DNA of 64,000 nucleotides from assembly GCA_947498595.1 (NCBI GenBank), contig CANMKX010000001.1, positions 124,001 through 188,000 of the forward strand, given 5' to 3'. Of the stretch, positions 8,717 to 19,300 are shown one piece after another; the first letter of the stretch is position 1; each line of letters opens with the position of its first letter. The notes beneath the pieces are model-generated. The model was not told the origin of the DNA. It was given only the letters and a program-made list of their open reading frames with translations, and made no database searches. The DNA comes from an uncultured Aquimarina sp. Its GTDB lineage: Bacteria; Bacteroidota; Bacteroidia; Flavobacteriales; Flavobacteriaceae. The translations under genes were made by a program, and so were the position numbers.

Positions 8717-9811
8717 ATGAAAGCAGGAATCGTAGGATTACCTAACGTAGGAAAATCCACCCTTTTTAATTGTTTATCTAATGCCAAAGCGCAGAGTGCT
8801 AATTTTCCATTTTGTACAATAGAGCCTAATATAGGTGTGGTAAACGTGCCAGATCCAAGAATAAAAAAATTGGAAGAGCTTGTAAACCCAGAACGTGTAT
8901 TACCTGCAACAGTAGAGATTGTTGATATAGCAGGATTGGTAAAAGGAGCAAGTAAAGGAGAAGGTTTAGGAAACCAGTTTTTAGGAAATATTCGTGAAAC
9001 GGATGCCATTATTCATGTATTGCGTTGTTTTGATAATGATAATGTTGTACACGTAGATGGTTCGGTAGATCCAATAAGAGATAAAGAAACAATTGATATT
9101 GAATTACAATTAAAAGATCTCGAAGCTGTAGATAAGAAATTAGAAAAAGTAAAGAGAGCTGCCAAAACGGGTAATAAAGAAGCAATCAAAGAGCAGGAAA
9201 TATTACTAAAATTAAAAGAAGGTTTAGAAGCAGGAATTTCTGTACGTGCAATCGAAATCTCTGAAGATGATCGAGAAGCTTTTGTACAGCCATTACAGTT
9301 TATTACAGATAAACCAGTATTATATGTATGTAATGTTGATGAGGATGCTGCTGTAAATGGAAATTCATATGTAGATCTAGTTAAAGAAAACGTAGCTAGT
9401 GAAAATGCAGAAGTAATTGTATTAGCTGTTGGTACCGAAGCTGATATTACAGAGTTAGATGATTATGAGGAGCGTCAGATGTTTTTACAGGATATGGGAT
9501 TAGAAGAACCAGGTTCATCTGTACTAATACGTGCTGCGTATAAATTATTAAATCAACAAACTTATTTTACAGCAGGAGTAAAAGAGGTAAGAGCTTGGAC
9601 GATTCCTATTGGGGCTACAGCTCCACAAGCAGCAGGTGTAATCCATACAGATTTTGAAAAAGGATTTATTAGAGCTGAAGTAATTAAGTATGATGATTAT
9701 GTTTCTTATGGAAGTGAAGCAAAGGTAAAAGAAGCAGGTAAATTAAGCGTTGAAGGTAAAGCATACGTTGTTAGTGATGGTGATGTAATGCATTTCTTGT
9801 TTAATGTGTAA
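8717..9811 (+). CDS. ychF: Ribosome-binding ATPase YchF
   Basis: A 364-residue Obg-family P-loop protein that hydrolyses ATP and binds ribosomes; known from E. coli as a redox-sensitive negative regulator of oxidative-stress responses. P-loop GLPNVGKST at residues 7-15. The switch region reads [20 protein letters not shown]. The usual NKxD guanine-specificity motif is replaced by CNVDE, the reason this family prefers ATP. A C-terminal TGS domain contains [18 protein letters not shown] use ATG 8717 rather than the TTG two codons upstream because [12 protein letters not shown] is the family start. Confidence 0.96.
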   Translation: MKAGIVGLPNVGKSTLFNCLSNAKAQSANFPFCTIEPNIGVVNVPDPRIKKLEELVNPERVLPATVEIVDIAGLVKGASKGEGLGNQFLGNIRETDAIIHVLRCFDNDNVVHVDGSVDPIRDKETIDIELQLKDLEAVDKKLEKVKRAAKTGNKEAIKEQEILLKLKEGLEAGISVRAIEISEDDREAFVQPLQFITDKPVLYVCNVDEDAAVNGNSYVDLVKENVASENAEVIVLAVGTEADITELDDYEERQMFLQDMGLEEPGSSVLIRAAYKLLNQQTYFTAGVKEVRAWTIPIGATAPQAAGVIHTDFEKGFIRAEVIKYDDYVSYGSEAKVKEAGKLSVEGKAYVVSDGDVMHFLFNV

Positions 9812-9863
9812 ACTTCTATATTTAATTACTGGTTCTACTAAAAATATCTTTTAAAGTATACCA

Positions 9864-10475
9864 TTAATAATGACGAATAGTTCTAAAAGTAAGATTAACT
9901 CTTGGTTTTAGAACTTTTTTTGTTGGAGGTAAGCGGTGTAGCCAATGTGTTTGTGTTTCATTTTTCATAACTAATAGACTACCATGTTCAAGAATCACCG
10001 AGACAGTTTCTTTTGAGGCCTTGTGCTTAAATGAAAATTTACGCTGAGCACCTAGACTAATAGAGGCAATAGCTCCATTCTTTTTTAAGTCTTTTTCTCC
10101 ATCACTATGCCAAGCCATACCTTCGGACCCATCATGATAGAGATTTAAAAGGCATGAATTATAAGTTTCCCCAGTTTTTTTCTCAATAGTTTTTTTTAAT
10201 AGTAATAGCTCTTTTGTCCAAGGAAGTGCAGATTTTGTTGTTTTTGAATAGGTATATTTAAAAGGTTTATCTCCATACCAAGCTACTTTTCTTTTCGTCT
10301 TGATAAGATTGCCAAAAATAATAGCTTCGTCTTGTTTCCATTCTATAGTTGATAAAAAGCTATCTAAAAAATGATTAGCTTCAGATAAAGAAAGTACTAA
10401 ACCATAGTATAGTACAGTACCATCTTTATGAAGCAAATTTCTTGGAGAATTACTATCGGGATTAAATAAATCCAT
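9864..10475 (-). CDS. AlkB-type Fe(II)/2-oxoglutarate dioxygenase
   Basis: A 203-residue protein expected to remove alkyl lesions from DNA or RNA by oxidative dealkylation. The iron triad is His123 and Asp125 (AWHSDGE) and His180 (HWLHRLPP). The 2-oxoglutarate arginines Arg192 and Arg198 sit in PRVNLTFRTI. NLYHDGSEGM is also conserved in the ALKBH2/3-like branch, which it resembles more than E. coli AlkB. It follows the upstream lipoprotein gene by 7 bases, so it is probably its operon partner. Its last 15 codons contain the terminator of the convergent ychF gene. Confidence 0.92.
   Translation of the reverse strand: MDLFNPDSNSPRNLLHKDGTVLYYGLVLSLSEANHFLDSFLSTIEWKQDEAIIFGNLIKTKRKVAWYGDKPFKYTYSKTTKSALPWTKELLLLKKTIEKKTGETYNSCLLNLYHDGSEGMAWHSDGEKDLKKNGAIASISLGAQRKFSFKHKASKETVSVILEHGSLLVMKNETQTHWLHRLPPTKKVLKPRVNLTFRTIRHY
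9879..9921 (+). terminator. ychF terminator embedded in the AlkB-type coding region
   Basis: AGTTCTAAAA (9879-9888) and TTTTAGAACT (9906-9915) form a perfect 10-bp stem with a 17-base loop, followed by T-run to 9921 on the + strand. It lies 67 bases after the ychF stop, inside codons for the conserved VLKPRVNLTFRT end of the opposite gene. Confidence 0.7.
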
Positions 10476-10482
10476 AATTAAT

Positions 10483-11670
10483 TTAATGAAAACGATATGT
10501 AGTTATAATTCCTTTTAATTTATTTTTTAGATCCTCTCCAGAATCATATACCATTTGTTCGTTACTAGGAAAAGGAACTGCTTGTAAGCCTAAAAAACGA
10601 ACAAGTTTGCTATCCAATGCTCTTTTATCTCCGTTATGATTTGCATAAATATGTTCAAAAACATATTCGCTGGCTAAAGGAAATGTATCTAATAATTGAT
10701 TGGTACGTAGGTTTGTATATGTAATGTTACCAACTACATTAACAGCTTTAGATTGAATGAATTCATAATATTCGCAATAGACTTTTTTAGTTTTATCAAC
10801 TTTAATCTTTTTCCCATCTTTGTCTTTTACAACGTCACCATTTTCATCCAATAGATATTCCCATCCATCTTTGATAACTTTTTCTTTTTCAAGTTGACGC
10901 TCTCTTACACGTTCAGGTGAGATATTGATTTCTCTAAGCTCAACATTCATTTTGTAATCGTATGTTGTTTTAGAAAAAGGTTTACTGTGGTATACAGTCC
11001 AAAGATCGTTAAGACCATAAGTACCAAAATTTAGCAAATCACTTTCTAATCGCTTAGGAATGATCATTTCAGTTTGATTTTCCATGTGTACAATGACAAA
11101 ATCAGTTCCCTTATGATGAGCTTCATCGATAAGATTAGATACATTTTTATAATTAGGGTTTATTTTATTTAAATAAATCAAATCATCGTAAGCAGTTCTG
11201 TAATCTGTTTTATTAGTAGCGTTATTTAATAAGTTTTTTGCATTTTGATATAGATAATCAGCTAATTTATTTTTAGTACTTAATATTTTAGAGTTATAGT
11301 TTTCTATTTTAAAATTAGCATTACGTCCTTCCTCAATTAAAAATAAAGGTAATAATGGTTTGATTCTCTCTTGACGTTGCTTTAATTTTAGATAACCATC
11401 ATAGATACGTTCTAGATTAGCTGGATTGCCATCATTTTCTAGATATGTAATAGATTCTATATCTCTAGCAAGTACTTTTTCATAAGCCTGTTCAAGCATG
11501 CTAATATATGGTTGCTTTCCTTTTTTAGTTTTATTGGTTTTTAATTTATTAAGAGCAATATTGATAGCTTGATCATAATTACCAGTGTTCAAAGCTTTTT
11601 CAGTTTGTTTGACACTACTACAAGAAAATAGAAAAAAGATATTAAAAACTAAGAGTATTTGTTTTTTCAT
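10483..11670 (-). CDS. Hypothetical lipoprotein with TPR-like helices
   Basis: 395 residues. The signal peptide ends in lipobox FLFSC with Cys17. Residues about 20-60 (TEKALNTGNYDQAINIALNKLKTNK) resemble a tetratricopeptide helix pair, followed by a helical region to about 190 and a mixed alpha/beta C-terminal half with DENGDVVKDKDGKK, which may be a turn-rich loop. No catalytic motif is visible and I do not recognise a named family. It lies 7 bases upstream of the AlkB-type gene, an odd pairing of an envelope protein and a repair enzyme. Gene reality is secure; function unknown. Confidence 0.8.
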   Translation of the reverse strand: MKKQILLVFNIFFLFSCSSVKQTEKALNTGNYDQAINIALNKLKTNKTKKGKQPYISMLEQAYEKVLARDIESITYLENDGNPANLERIYDGYLKLKQRQERIKPLLPLFLIEEGRNANFKIENYNSKILSTKNKLADYLYQNAKNLLNNATNKTDYRTAYDDLIYLNKINPNYKNVSNLIDEAHHKGTDFVIVHMENQTEMIIPKRLESDLLNFGTYGLNDLWTVYHSKPFSKTTYDYKMNVELREINISPERVRERQLEKEKVIKDGWEYLLDENGDVVKDKDGKKIKVDKTKKVYCEYYEFIQSKAVNVVGNITYTNLRTNQLLDTFPLASEYVFEHIYANHNGDKRALDSKLVRFLGLQAVPFPSNEQMVYDSGEDLKNKLKGIITTYRFH

Positions 11671-11750
11671 GAGGATGTGATTTGTTTATCTAGTATTAGG
11701 GCTAAAAAAATTTAATTAAGATTTTCAAATACGATGCCAAAATTAAATAA

Positions 11751-11782
11751 AAAAACCTTGAACATAAGAGAACAAGGTTTTT
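11751..11782 (-). terminator. Intrinsic terminator of the fumarylacetoacetase gene
   Basis: AAAAACCTTG (11751-11760) pairs with CAAGGTTTTT (11773-11782) around a 12-base loop. On the - strand the stem runs into a TTTTTTTATTT tract, and it begins 22 bases after the stop at 11805. Confidence 0.85.
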
Positions 11783-11804
11783 AAATCTGTATATTTAAGA
11801 TTAT

Positions 11805-13085
11805 TTATTTTTTAAAGACAGGTAATAATTTGGTAGTTACTTCACCAAAACCTATACGTACACCATCTTTTTCGCAATGACCACGCATAATTACAGTATC
11901 ATTATCTTCAATAAATTTACGATCTCCACCTTCTTCTAATCGAATAGGTCTTTCTCCTCTCCAAGATAATTCTAACATAGAACCGTAAGAATCTGGTGTT
12001 GGACCAGAAATAGTACCGCTTCCCATCATATCTCCAGAATTTACAGGACAACCATTAATGGTATGATGTGTTAATTGTTGAGCCATGTTCCAGTACATAT
12101 GTTTGAAGTTAGATTTAGAAACTGTTGTTTCTGCCTTACCTTCTGGTTTAATACTAACCTCTAAATTAATATCAAAACTTTTTTCACCTTCATATTGTAG
12201 ATAAGGCATAACAGGTTTAAGAGGTTTTGGACTAGCAGTTCTATATGGTTCAAGAGCATCTAATGTAACAATCCAACAAGAAATGGAAGAAGCAAAGTTT
12301 TTTGCTAAAAATGGACCAAGAGGTACATATTCCCATTTTTGAATATCACGAGCACTCCAATCATTGAATAAAACTAATCCAAAAATATAATCTTCAGCTT
12401 CTTCAATAGGAATAGGTTCTCCTATATGGTTTGCGTCAGTAGTTATAAAAGCCATTTCTAATTCAAAATCAACCAATCTAGAAGGGCCAAAAATAGGCTC
12501 AGTAGCTCCATTTGGTAATTTTTGTCCTTGTGGTCGATGTACAGGTATTCCTGAAGGTATGATAGAACTACTACGTCCATGATATGCTACAGGTATATGT
12601 AGCCAATTTGGAAGTAAAGCATTATCAGGATCTCTAAACATTGTTCCTACATTAGTAGCATGTTCAATACTACTGTAAAAATCAGTGTAATCACCTACTT
12701 GGACAGGTAATTGCATTTCAATTTCATCAAGTGAAAATAAAACGACTTTACGGTGTTCTTCATTATCACGTAAACTGGCATTATTACTATCAAAGATATC
12801 AGCAATTTTATTACGAACTAACCTCCATGTTTTTTTTCCGTCAGAAATAAAATCATTTAATGAGTCTTGTAAAAAAATATCATCAGTAAGTGGGATATCG
12901 TTAAAATATCCTAATTGATGTAATGCACCTAAATCGATAGCAGTATCTCCAATACGAGTCCCTATCGTAATAATATCGTCTCTGGTAAGAAAAACTCCAA
13001 AAGGGATATTTTGTATAGGAAAATCTGTTTGAGCAGAAGTCTCTATCCAGGTTTTTCTATTTGGATTATTTGCTGTTATTGGCAT
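11805..13085 (-). CDS. fahA: Fumarylacetoacetase
   Basis: It hydrolyses 4-fumarylacetoacetate to fumarate and acetoacetate, the last step of tyrosine/homogentisate degradation. Full length at 426 residues from ATG 13085 (MPITANNPNRKTWIE). The upstream extension of the open frame crosses the promoter. Recognisable are the N-terminal SH3-like domain, then the catalytic beta-roll with HIPVAYHGRSSSI, FELEMAFIT, DWSARDIQKWEYVPLGPFLAKNF and MGSGTISGPT, which carry the metal and catalytic residues of the family. It stands alone and diverges from glyA, separated by 114 bases with a -7 box for each. Confidence 0.95.
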   Translation of the reverse strand: MPITANNPNRKTWIETSAQTDFPIQNIPFGVFLTRDDIITIGTRIGDTAIDLGALHQLGYFNDIPLTDDIFLQDSLNDFISDGKKTWRLVRNKIADIFDSNNASLRDNEEHRKVVLFSLDEIEMQLPVQVGDYTDFYSSIEHATNVGTMFRDPDNALLPNWLHIPVAYHGRSSSIIPSGIPVHRPQGQKLPNGATEPIFGPSRLVDFELEMAFITTDANHIGEPIPIEEAEDYIFGLVLFNDWSARDIQKWEYVPLGPFLAKNFASSISCWIVTLDALEPYRTASPKPLKPVMPYLQYEGEKSFDINLEVSIKPEGKAETTVSKSNFKHMYWNMAQQLTHHTINGCPVNSGDMMGSGTISGPTPDSYGSMLELSWRGERPIRLEEGGDRKFIEDNDTVIMRGHCEKDGVRIGFGEVTTKLLPVFKK

Positions 13086-13124
13086 TGCAATGTTTTTAAT
13101 AAGTTGTTGGTAAAATATTCCTAC

Positions 13125-13132
13125 CAAATATA
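13125..13132 (-). promoter_or_regulatory. -7 promoter box of fahA
   Basis: Reads TATATTTG on the - strand, a full TAnnTTTG match 39 bases before the chosen ATG. A start here rules out the longer reading frame to 13142 and supports the start at 13085. Confidence 0.55.
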
Positions 13133-13164
13133 TAATTTTCATCTCATTTAATGAATGTATTTCC

Positions 13165-13172
13165 TATTTTTG
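13165..13172 (+). promoter_or_regulatory. -7 promoter box of glyA
   Basis: TATTTTTG is a perfect TAnnTTTG match 27 bases before the ATG at 13200. Transcription starting just downstream excludes the open frame extension back to 13155. Confidence 0.55.
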
Positions 13173-13199
13173 AATTATTATTACATAAATAGAAAAAAA

Positions 13200-14474
13200 A
13201 TGCAACGCGACGAACTAATATTTGATTTAATTCAAGAAGAAAAAGAACGCCAAATAAATGGATTAGAGCTTATCGCTTCAGAAAACTTTGTAAGTGAACA
13301 AGTGATGGAAGCTGCGGGGTCTGTACTTACTAATAAGTATGCCGAGGGATACCCAGGAAAACGTTATTACGGAGGGTGTTATGTCGTAGATGAGGTAGAA
13401 CAAATAGCTATAGATAGAGCCAAAGAACTTTTTGGTGCAGCATATGCGAATGTACAACCACATTCTGGTTCTCAGGCAAATACGGCTGTATTTGCAGCAT
13501 GCTTAAAGCCAGGAGACAAGATACTTGGATTTGATCTTTCTCATGGAGGGCATTTAACACATGGATCACCAGTTAACTTTTCGGGTAAATTATACAACCC
13601 TGTTTTTTACGGTGTTGAAGAAGAAACTGGGCAGTTGAATTATGATAAAATTCAAGAAAAAGCAACAGAAGAGCAACCAAAAATGATTATAGCAGGTGCT
13701 TCTGCTTATTCTCGAGATATCGATTATAAAAGATTTAGAGAGATAGCAGATAGTGTAGGAGCTATATTAATGGCGGATATTGCGCATCCAGCAGGTTTAA
13801 TAGCTAAAGGATTAATTTCAGATCCAATTCCACATTGTCATGTAGTAACAACGACAACACATAAGACTTTAAGAGGTCCACGTGGAGGATTGATCATGAT
13901 GGGGAAAGATTTTGAAAATCCAATGGGAATTAAATTAAAGAATGGAAATTTAAGAAAAATGTCTTCATTGTTTGATAGTGCTGTATTCCCAGGGAATCAA
14001 GGAGGACCTTTAGAGCATATTATTGCAGCTAAAGCAATTGCTTTTGGAGAAGCTTTATCAGATGAGTTTTTAACTTATATGATTCAGGTAAAAAGAAATG
14101 CAGCTGTAATGGCAGAAGCTTTTGTAAATAAAGGATATAAAGTGATTTCTAATGGAACGGATAATCATATGATGTTGATTGATTTACGTAATAAAGAAGT
14201 AACAGGTAAACAAGCTGAAGAAGCTTTGGGTGTAGCTGATATTACTGTAAATAAAAACATGGTACCTTTTGATGATAAATCACCTTTTGTTACTTCAGGA
14301 ATTCGTATCGGTGTATCTGCAGTTACAACAAGAGGATTAAAAGAGGATGAGATGCTTACTATAGTAGATTTAGTTGATCGCGTTATTGCTAATGTAGAAA
14401 ACGAAGATGCTTTAAAAGAAATTGCAAAAGAAGTTAATGAAATGATGTCTGAAAAACCACTTTTTGTAGCTTAA
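13200..14474 (+). CDS. glyA: Serine hydroxymethyltransferase
   Basis: A PLP enzyme interconverting serine and glycine with tetrahydrofolate, the main source of one-carbon units. 424 residues from [18 protein letters not shown]. Signatures include LIASENFVS, the [11 protein letters not shown] loop, and the PLP lysine Lys222 in [14 protein letters not shown], with [14 protein letters not shown] near the C-terminus. Together with serC and serA nearby, serine/glycine metabolism is well represented, though the genes are in separate transcription units. Confidence 0.96.
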   Translation: MQRDELIFDLIQEEKERQINGLELIASENFVSEQVMEAAGSVLTNKYAEGYPGKRYYGGCYVVDEVEQIAIDRAKELFGAAYANVQPHSGSQANTAVFAACLKPGDKILGFDLSHGGHLTHGSPVNFSGKLYNPVFYGVEEETGQLNYDKIQEKATEEQPKMIIAGASAYSRDIDYKRFREIADSVGAILMADIAHPAGLIAKGLISDPIPHCHVVTTTTHKTLRGPRGGLIMMGKDFENPMGIKLKNGNLRKMSSLFDSAVFPGNQGGPLEHIIAAKAIAFGEALSDEFLTYMIQVKRNAAVMAEAFVNKGYKVISNGTDNHMMLIDLRNKEVTGKQAEEALGVADITVNKNMVPFDDKSPFVTSGIRIGVSAVTTRGLKEDEMLTIVDLVDRVIANVENEDALKEIAKEVNEMMSEKPLFVA

Positions 14475-14497
14475 TGAAAAGAAGCTTTTCAGAAAAT

Positions 14498-14539
14498 TAA
14501 TAATCCGATCATCTTAATTTTAAGATGATCGGATTATTA
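14498..14539. terminator. Bidirectional 19-bp-stem terminator
   Basis: Arms 14498-14516 and 14521-14539 pair perfectly (core AATCCGATCATCTTA) around a 4-base loop. A short T-run follows on the + strand (14541-14545) and an ATTTTC tract on the - strand. It lies between the convergent glyA and AhpD-like genes and ends 5 bases from the stop of the latter. Confidence 0.88.
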
Positions 14540-14543
14540 GTTT

Positions 14544-15149
14544 TTAAGAATGACTCCAGTTTTCAGCTTCATCACTATTATTAGGGGATAACCCTAAAAT
14601 ATCTCCATCGGTATTCACACCTAAACCTACAACCGTACGATTTACGTAATTAAAATAGCTAACGACTTGGTTAATTTCAAGAATTTCACCGTCGCTAAAA
14701 CCTTTTTCTTGTAGTAAAAGGATATGATCTTTAGTGATTTTGTGGTGTGATAATGTGAGTAACTTGGCGTAATGCAAGCCTTCCAGTAATCTTCCATCAA
14801 AGACATTTTCAAAATTATCACGTTCAATACAATTTAGAAATTGATCAAAACGACGATCATCGTTAAGCAATCGCTTTAAACCTGCTGCATGATGTTTGAT
14901 ACAATATGGGCATTGATTTAAGGAGCTAACATAGGTTCCTAACGTCTCTAAATACCATTTTGGCAATGTATTATTAGAATTATGTAATACGTTCTTATAT
15001 AGTCCCATATGACCAATTAGACTATGTGGTCTTAAACTATGTATCGATAATACATTATCTATATTATTATTAGGACCTTTAACACGATCATATATTTTCT
15101 TTAATTGTCCTGTAGCATCTTCATATGCTATTTCTTTAATCCAGCTCAT
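14544..15149 (-). CDS. AhpD-like / carboxymuconolactone decarboxylase family protein
   Basis: A 201-residue helical protein of the AhpD superfamily, resembling 'uncharacterised peroxidase-related' proteins. The redox pair is Cys80 and Cys83 in QCPYCIKHHAAGL with His87 in the proton-relay position expected of AhpD. It begins MSWIKEIAYEDATGQLKKIYD, a common start of this subfamily. Likely an intracellular thiol peroxidase or disulfide reductase (inference). Monocistronic; -7 box at 15170-15177. Confidence 0.87.
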   Translation of the reverse strand: MSWIKEIAYEDATGQLKKIYDRVKGPNNNIDNVLSIHSLRPHSLIGHMGLYKNVLHNSNNTLPKWYLETLGTYVSSLNQCPYCIKHHAAGLKRLLNDDRRFDQFLNCIERDNFENVFDGRLLEGLHYAKLLTLSHHKITKDHILLLQEKGFSDGEILEINQVVSYFNYVNRTVVGLGVNTDGDILGLSPNNSDEAENWSHS

Positions 15150-15169
15150 TTTTTATTTTTTCTAATGTC

Positions 15170-15177
15170 TAAATATA
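15170..15177 (-). promoter_or_regulatory. -7 promoter box of the AhpD-like gene
   Basis: The - strand reads CCTATATTTAGA, with TATATTTA 21 bases before the ATG. The surrounding string is identical to that before the DUF885 gene. Confidence 0.42.
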
Positions 15178-15310
15178 GGAAGATCTAATTGTTTTGAAAA
15201 GGAATCAATATAAATCATACATAGAGAGTTTTAAAACAATTATTAAAAGTATTGATAATAAAAAAGCAATGCTTAAACATTAAGTTTTAATACTTCAATA
15301 CAACAAAAAA

Positions 15311-15339
15311 CAAGGAAAATACATAATGTAAATTCCTTG
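15311..15339 (-). terminator. Hairpin terminator of the first Alg5-like gene
   Basis: CAAGGAA (15311-15317) pairs with TTCCTTG (15333-15339), and an inner TACAT/ATGTA extends the stem. The - strand continues into TTTTTTGTTG. It is 28 bases after the stop of the glycosyltransferase. Confidence 0.8.
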
Positions 15340-15366
15340 CTTTTGATTTTGGGGCAAAAAAGATGT

Positions 15367-16185
15367 TTATGCGATAGCATTTGTAGGTAAACTGTAGATT
15401 TGTGTTACAATTTCTTCAGATTGTGTTGCGGTACTTATATTATAGTTGGCTAAAATATTGTATTGTAACCATATGGTTAATAATCTGTAAGGGATTTGAA
15501 TAGAATCTTTAAATCCTAATTTTGAATCGTCAACGTGAATCCATCTCTTTAGAGGTTGTTCTAAAATTCTTTTCATGATATTTTTCTTACCAAAATGCTT
15601 TTTCATTCTTAAAAACATTTCGATATCAAATAACCATCTGCTAAAGAATTTATTTTTAAAAATAATTGGAACTAAACTTGCTTTATATACTTTAGCACCA
15701 CATTGTGTATCTTGAATAGGAAGTTTTAGTATAAAAAGAACAAGCATATTTATGATTTTGGATATAACACTTCTAATACCATCTTTTTCAATGTTTTTTG
15801 AAGCTTCCTTAGCTCTAGAACCAAAAACCATATTTAAATTTTCATTGTTCGATAAGGTGTTAGATAACTCTTCAAAATCATTAAAATCGGTTGATAAATC
15901 TGCATCTATAAAACCTATATAATCAATAGATCCTTTGTTATATAAATATTTAGAACCTGTTCTTACAGCGGCAGCTTTACCACTGTTTTGTTGTATATCA
16001 ATAACACTTATTTTATAAGGGTTTTGTCTTTGCATATTTTTTAAAACATCAATAGTCTTGTCGCTACTACCGTCATTAACAAAACATAAATGATACTTAT
16101 TTGTGGATTGAATAAAGTTTATAAATGCATTAACATTTAATCTTTTTTCTTCATTGTAGCACGGTATAATTATTCCAACTCTCAT
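15367..16185 (-). CDS. Alg5/DPM-like polyprenyl-phosphate glycosyltransferase, copy 1
   Basis: A 272-residue GT2 enzyme without transmembrane helices. Motifs: IPCYNEEKRL at the N-terminus, VNDGSSD (36-42), GKAAAVRTG (69-77) and the nucleotide/metal DADLS at 94-98. QDTQCGAKVYK and RWLFDIEMFLRMK are characteristic of dolichyl-phosphate beta-glucosyltransferase (Alg5)-like proteins. Expected to make a polyprenyl-phosphate-linked hexose on the cytoplasmic face of the inner membrane. Paralogues lie at 25473-26282 and 30709-31491. Its C-terminus IYSLPTNAIA resembles the IYSLKTN end of copy 2. It diverges from the GT-C operon at 16366. Confidence 0.88.
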   Translation of the reverse strand: MRVGIIIPCYNEEKRLNVNAFINFIQSTNKYHLCFVNDGSSDKTIDVLKNMQRQNPYKISVIDIQQNSGKAAAVRTGSKYLYNKGSIDYIGFIDADLSTDFNDFEELSNTLSNNENLNMVFGSRAKEASKNIEKDGIRSVISKIINMLVLFILKLPIQDTQCGAKVYKASLVPIIFKNKFFSRWLFDIEMFLRMKKHFGKKNIMKRILEQPLKRWIHVDDSKLGFKDSIQIPYRLLTIWLQYNILANYNISTATQSEEIVTQIYSLPTNAIA

Positions 16186-16209
16186 ATCCCCTTATTTTTA
16201 AATTATACT

Positions 16210-16217
16210 CAAATGTA
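16210..16217 (-). promoter_or_regulatory. -7 promoter box of Alg5-like copy 1
   Basis: TACATTTG on the - strand is a perfect TAnnTTTG match, 24 bases before the ATG at 16185. Confidence 0.5.
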
Positions 16218-16299
16218 ATCCTGTAATGAGCTTAAAATGAATGAAAATCGATCGGTAAAGTCTTTGTGTCGACGAATGGAATTGATCTGTGGATTTTGA

Positions 16300-16332
16300 T
16301 TTGTTAAATCTAAATGCTTTGTTGTATATTTA
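16300..16332 (+). promoter_or_regulatory. Promoter of the GT-C / Ig / GH5 operon
   Basis: TTTG (16300-16303) is followed after 21 bases by TATATTTA (16325-16332). This matches the -33/-7 architecture of Bacteroidota housekeeping sigma, and the ATG follows 33 bases later. Confidence 0.5.
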
Positions 16333-16365
16333 AGTAATCAAAGCAATCATCTACGACAGATCTTT

Positions 16366-19300
16366 ATGGGTAATAAAGCTAATAAATACATAATCAGTGC
16401 ATTATTAATAGGAGTAGCTTTCCATGGAACTAGTATTTTTTACACTTTAGAATATACTTATGATGCATTAATTCACTTGTTTTTTGGAAATCATTATGCC
16501 GAAAATTGGTTCGAGCCTTGGAGTTATAGTTGGTATACCGGATTTACTGTAATGGGATATCCGCCATTAGTGCATCAAACCATAGGTATGCTATCACATA
16601 TTGGGGGATTAAAATTTGGATTGTTTACAGTTGCTATTATTGGAATTATATTATTTATTACTGGAGTCTATAGATTTTCACTACTAATGACTTCAAGTAG
16701 AAAAGCTGCTGGATATGCCGCATTATTAGCTGTTTTTTCATCTTCGTTTGTAGAAACATTACATGTATTTGGACAATTACCAAGCATTGTAGGAGTTTCA
16801 ATTTTAATGCATAGCTTACCTGAAATCTATCAGTGGTTAAAGACAGGACGTATTCGTTTTTTAATAACATCTTTATCATTATTATCTGTAACGGTATGCT
16901 CTCACCATGTGACTCCAATCTTTGGGATGGTGTTTTTTATTTTTCCTTTGATAGGAATGGTATTGATGGATGCTTCAAGAGAGCAAGTTAAAACAATGAA
17001 AGAAGTTACTTTTAGAATATTCTTAAATACTTTTTTTAAGCATTTCTGGCGTATTGTCAAATTTGGATTTGGATCTTTATGTTTAATTATCGTTTGTATT
17101 CTTCCTTATTGGATTAATACCAAAAATAATCCAATAACTCAAGTTCCTATTCCACATGGTTCGAGAGATAATTTTTTAGAAGTTACTTCTTCAGGATTGG
17201 TGTTTTTTCTTATACCATGGGGAGTATTATTATTCTTTTTACCATATATCTATTATAGATATTATAGTAAAAGATATTTATTTTTTGGCTTATCGATGAG
17301 TCTATTATTTATTTTGGGTACTGGAGGTACTACACCAATCCCAAAGATGGTTTTAGGAGATAATGCATTTAATATACTTACTCTAGATAGATTTACTCTT
17401 TGGGGATCTATAATATCATTACCTCTTTTCGGTGAATTTTCGTATCGTTTTGTAGAAGGAGATATGAAAAAATTAATTCAAAAAAAATATGGAGCTGTTT
17501 ATCATAGGATAATTGGAGGGTTACTTGTTTGTTTTTATGTGCTAATGGGAATTTTTACCATGAGTTTGGGATATTTTAGACCGCTTCAACCTCAAAAAAT
17601 AAAAATGCTACCAATTGTTAATTTTTTAAATCAAGATCAACATGATAAATGGCGTTTTTTAACATTAGGTTTTGGAGATCAAATGGCTTGGTTATCAGCA
17701 CAAACAAAGGCAATGACTGTAGACGGAAATTATCATTCTGCAAGACGACTACCAGAACTTACAACGAGAGCTATTGAGCGATTAGAAAACTCGAAATTTA
17801 GAGGAGTAGAAGGAATTGGATCTCTTCAGCAATTTTTAACAGTACCAGAAAAATATAATTTGAAATATATATTTTCGAATGATAAATTTTATGATCCTAT
17901 TTTATATTTCTGCGGTTGGCAACGCTTACCACAATTAGAAAACGGAATTATGGTATGGGAAAAATTAAATGTACCTCCATTATCAACTATTTTACCTTAT
18001 GAAGATGTCCCTATGTTTCAGAAATTAATGTGGGGAATTATACCATTATCAACTGTATTGATAGCTTTTATATTGAATATACAAATGATGTGGTTTCGTA
18101 CCTTAAAGGTCAAGGTGATAAATGAGCCTGAATATAGAAAGTTTAAAAATGATTACAGTAAGTTTTCTATCAAACTATTACATATTCAGCATATATGGAT
18201 AGGAATTGTATTGCTAATTATGTGTTATGGCGCTTATATATTTTATATCAAAAATCATACACAACTTACGTCAGAAAATGTGTTAAAAGCTTATTATGAT
18301 GCTTTAGACTTTAAGGAGTTTGAGAGAGCACATTCTTATATAGACCCAGAAGAAGAAGTTACGATATCTCAATACATGTTAGAAATAGCAGTATCAGATG
18401 GATTGCTAAGTTCTTATGCAAAAATGAATGCTATAGAAACTGATATCACAATTAAAACTGATAGCACGGCAAAGGCAATAGTTAAGACGAATTGGGTGAC
18501 CCCATTAGAAAAAATAGAAAAAATATTTCATCACGAATTAATTAAAAGAGATGGAGTTTGGTATATAAAACCCACAAGTTTTGATTTAGATATTCCTCCA
18601 GATCAATTTTTTTCTAATAATGTAACTAAGTTTTATAATCATGGTAGAAGAAGAGTTACTACAGAGCAGACACATCATGAAGATGTTTTGAAACAACCAG
18701 TTTTAGAAATTTTACATGCAAAATTAATCCATTATCATCATCGATATGCAATTGTAGGAGAATTACAAAATGTAGATAATACACCGGCTGATGTTGTTCT
18801 TAAGGGAGTTTTATACAATGAGGAGAGTAAGGAACTAGCAAATCATAATGCGAAGTATCATATAAAACATAAATTAATGCCCAGAGAAATTACAAGTTTT
18901 AGAATAAATTTTGAAGGAATAGCTTGGAGTAAATCAGATCAAGTAATTCCAGAGGTATTTAATCCAGATGAATTTACACCGCTAGAGTTTTTAGAGCAAC
19001 CAGCGACTTTTGTATTACAAGGAGCAGGAAATGTAGCAACGTCTGACCTATATAAAGGAGTAACGATTCATGATATAGAAATCATTAATAAAACAATAAA
19101 AGGAGTCATATTTAATACAGGTTTTCAAGAATCTACTATTCCACAATTATTGATTTCGTTTTATGATGAAAATAAAGAGTTAATATGGGTTGACCATCAA
19201 TTCTTGAAAGAAGGGGCAAGACCACAACGAAAACAGTTTTTTGAATATGATCTCAAACGGATGCCTGTAATTACAGTGTTGAATGATGACATTAGTAATA

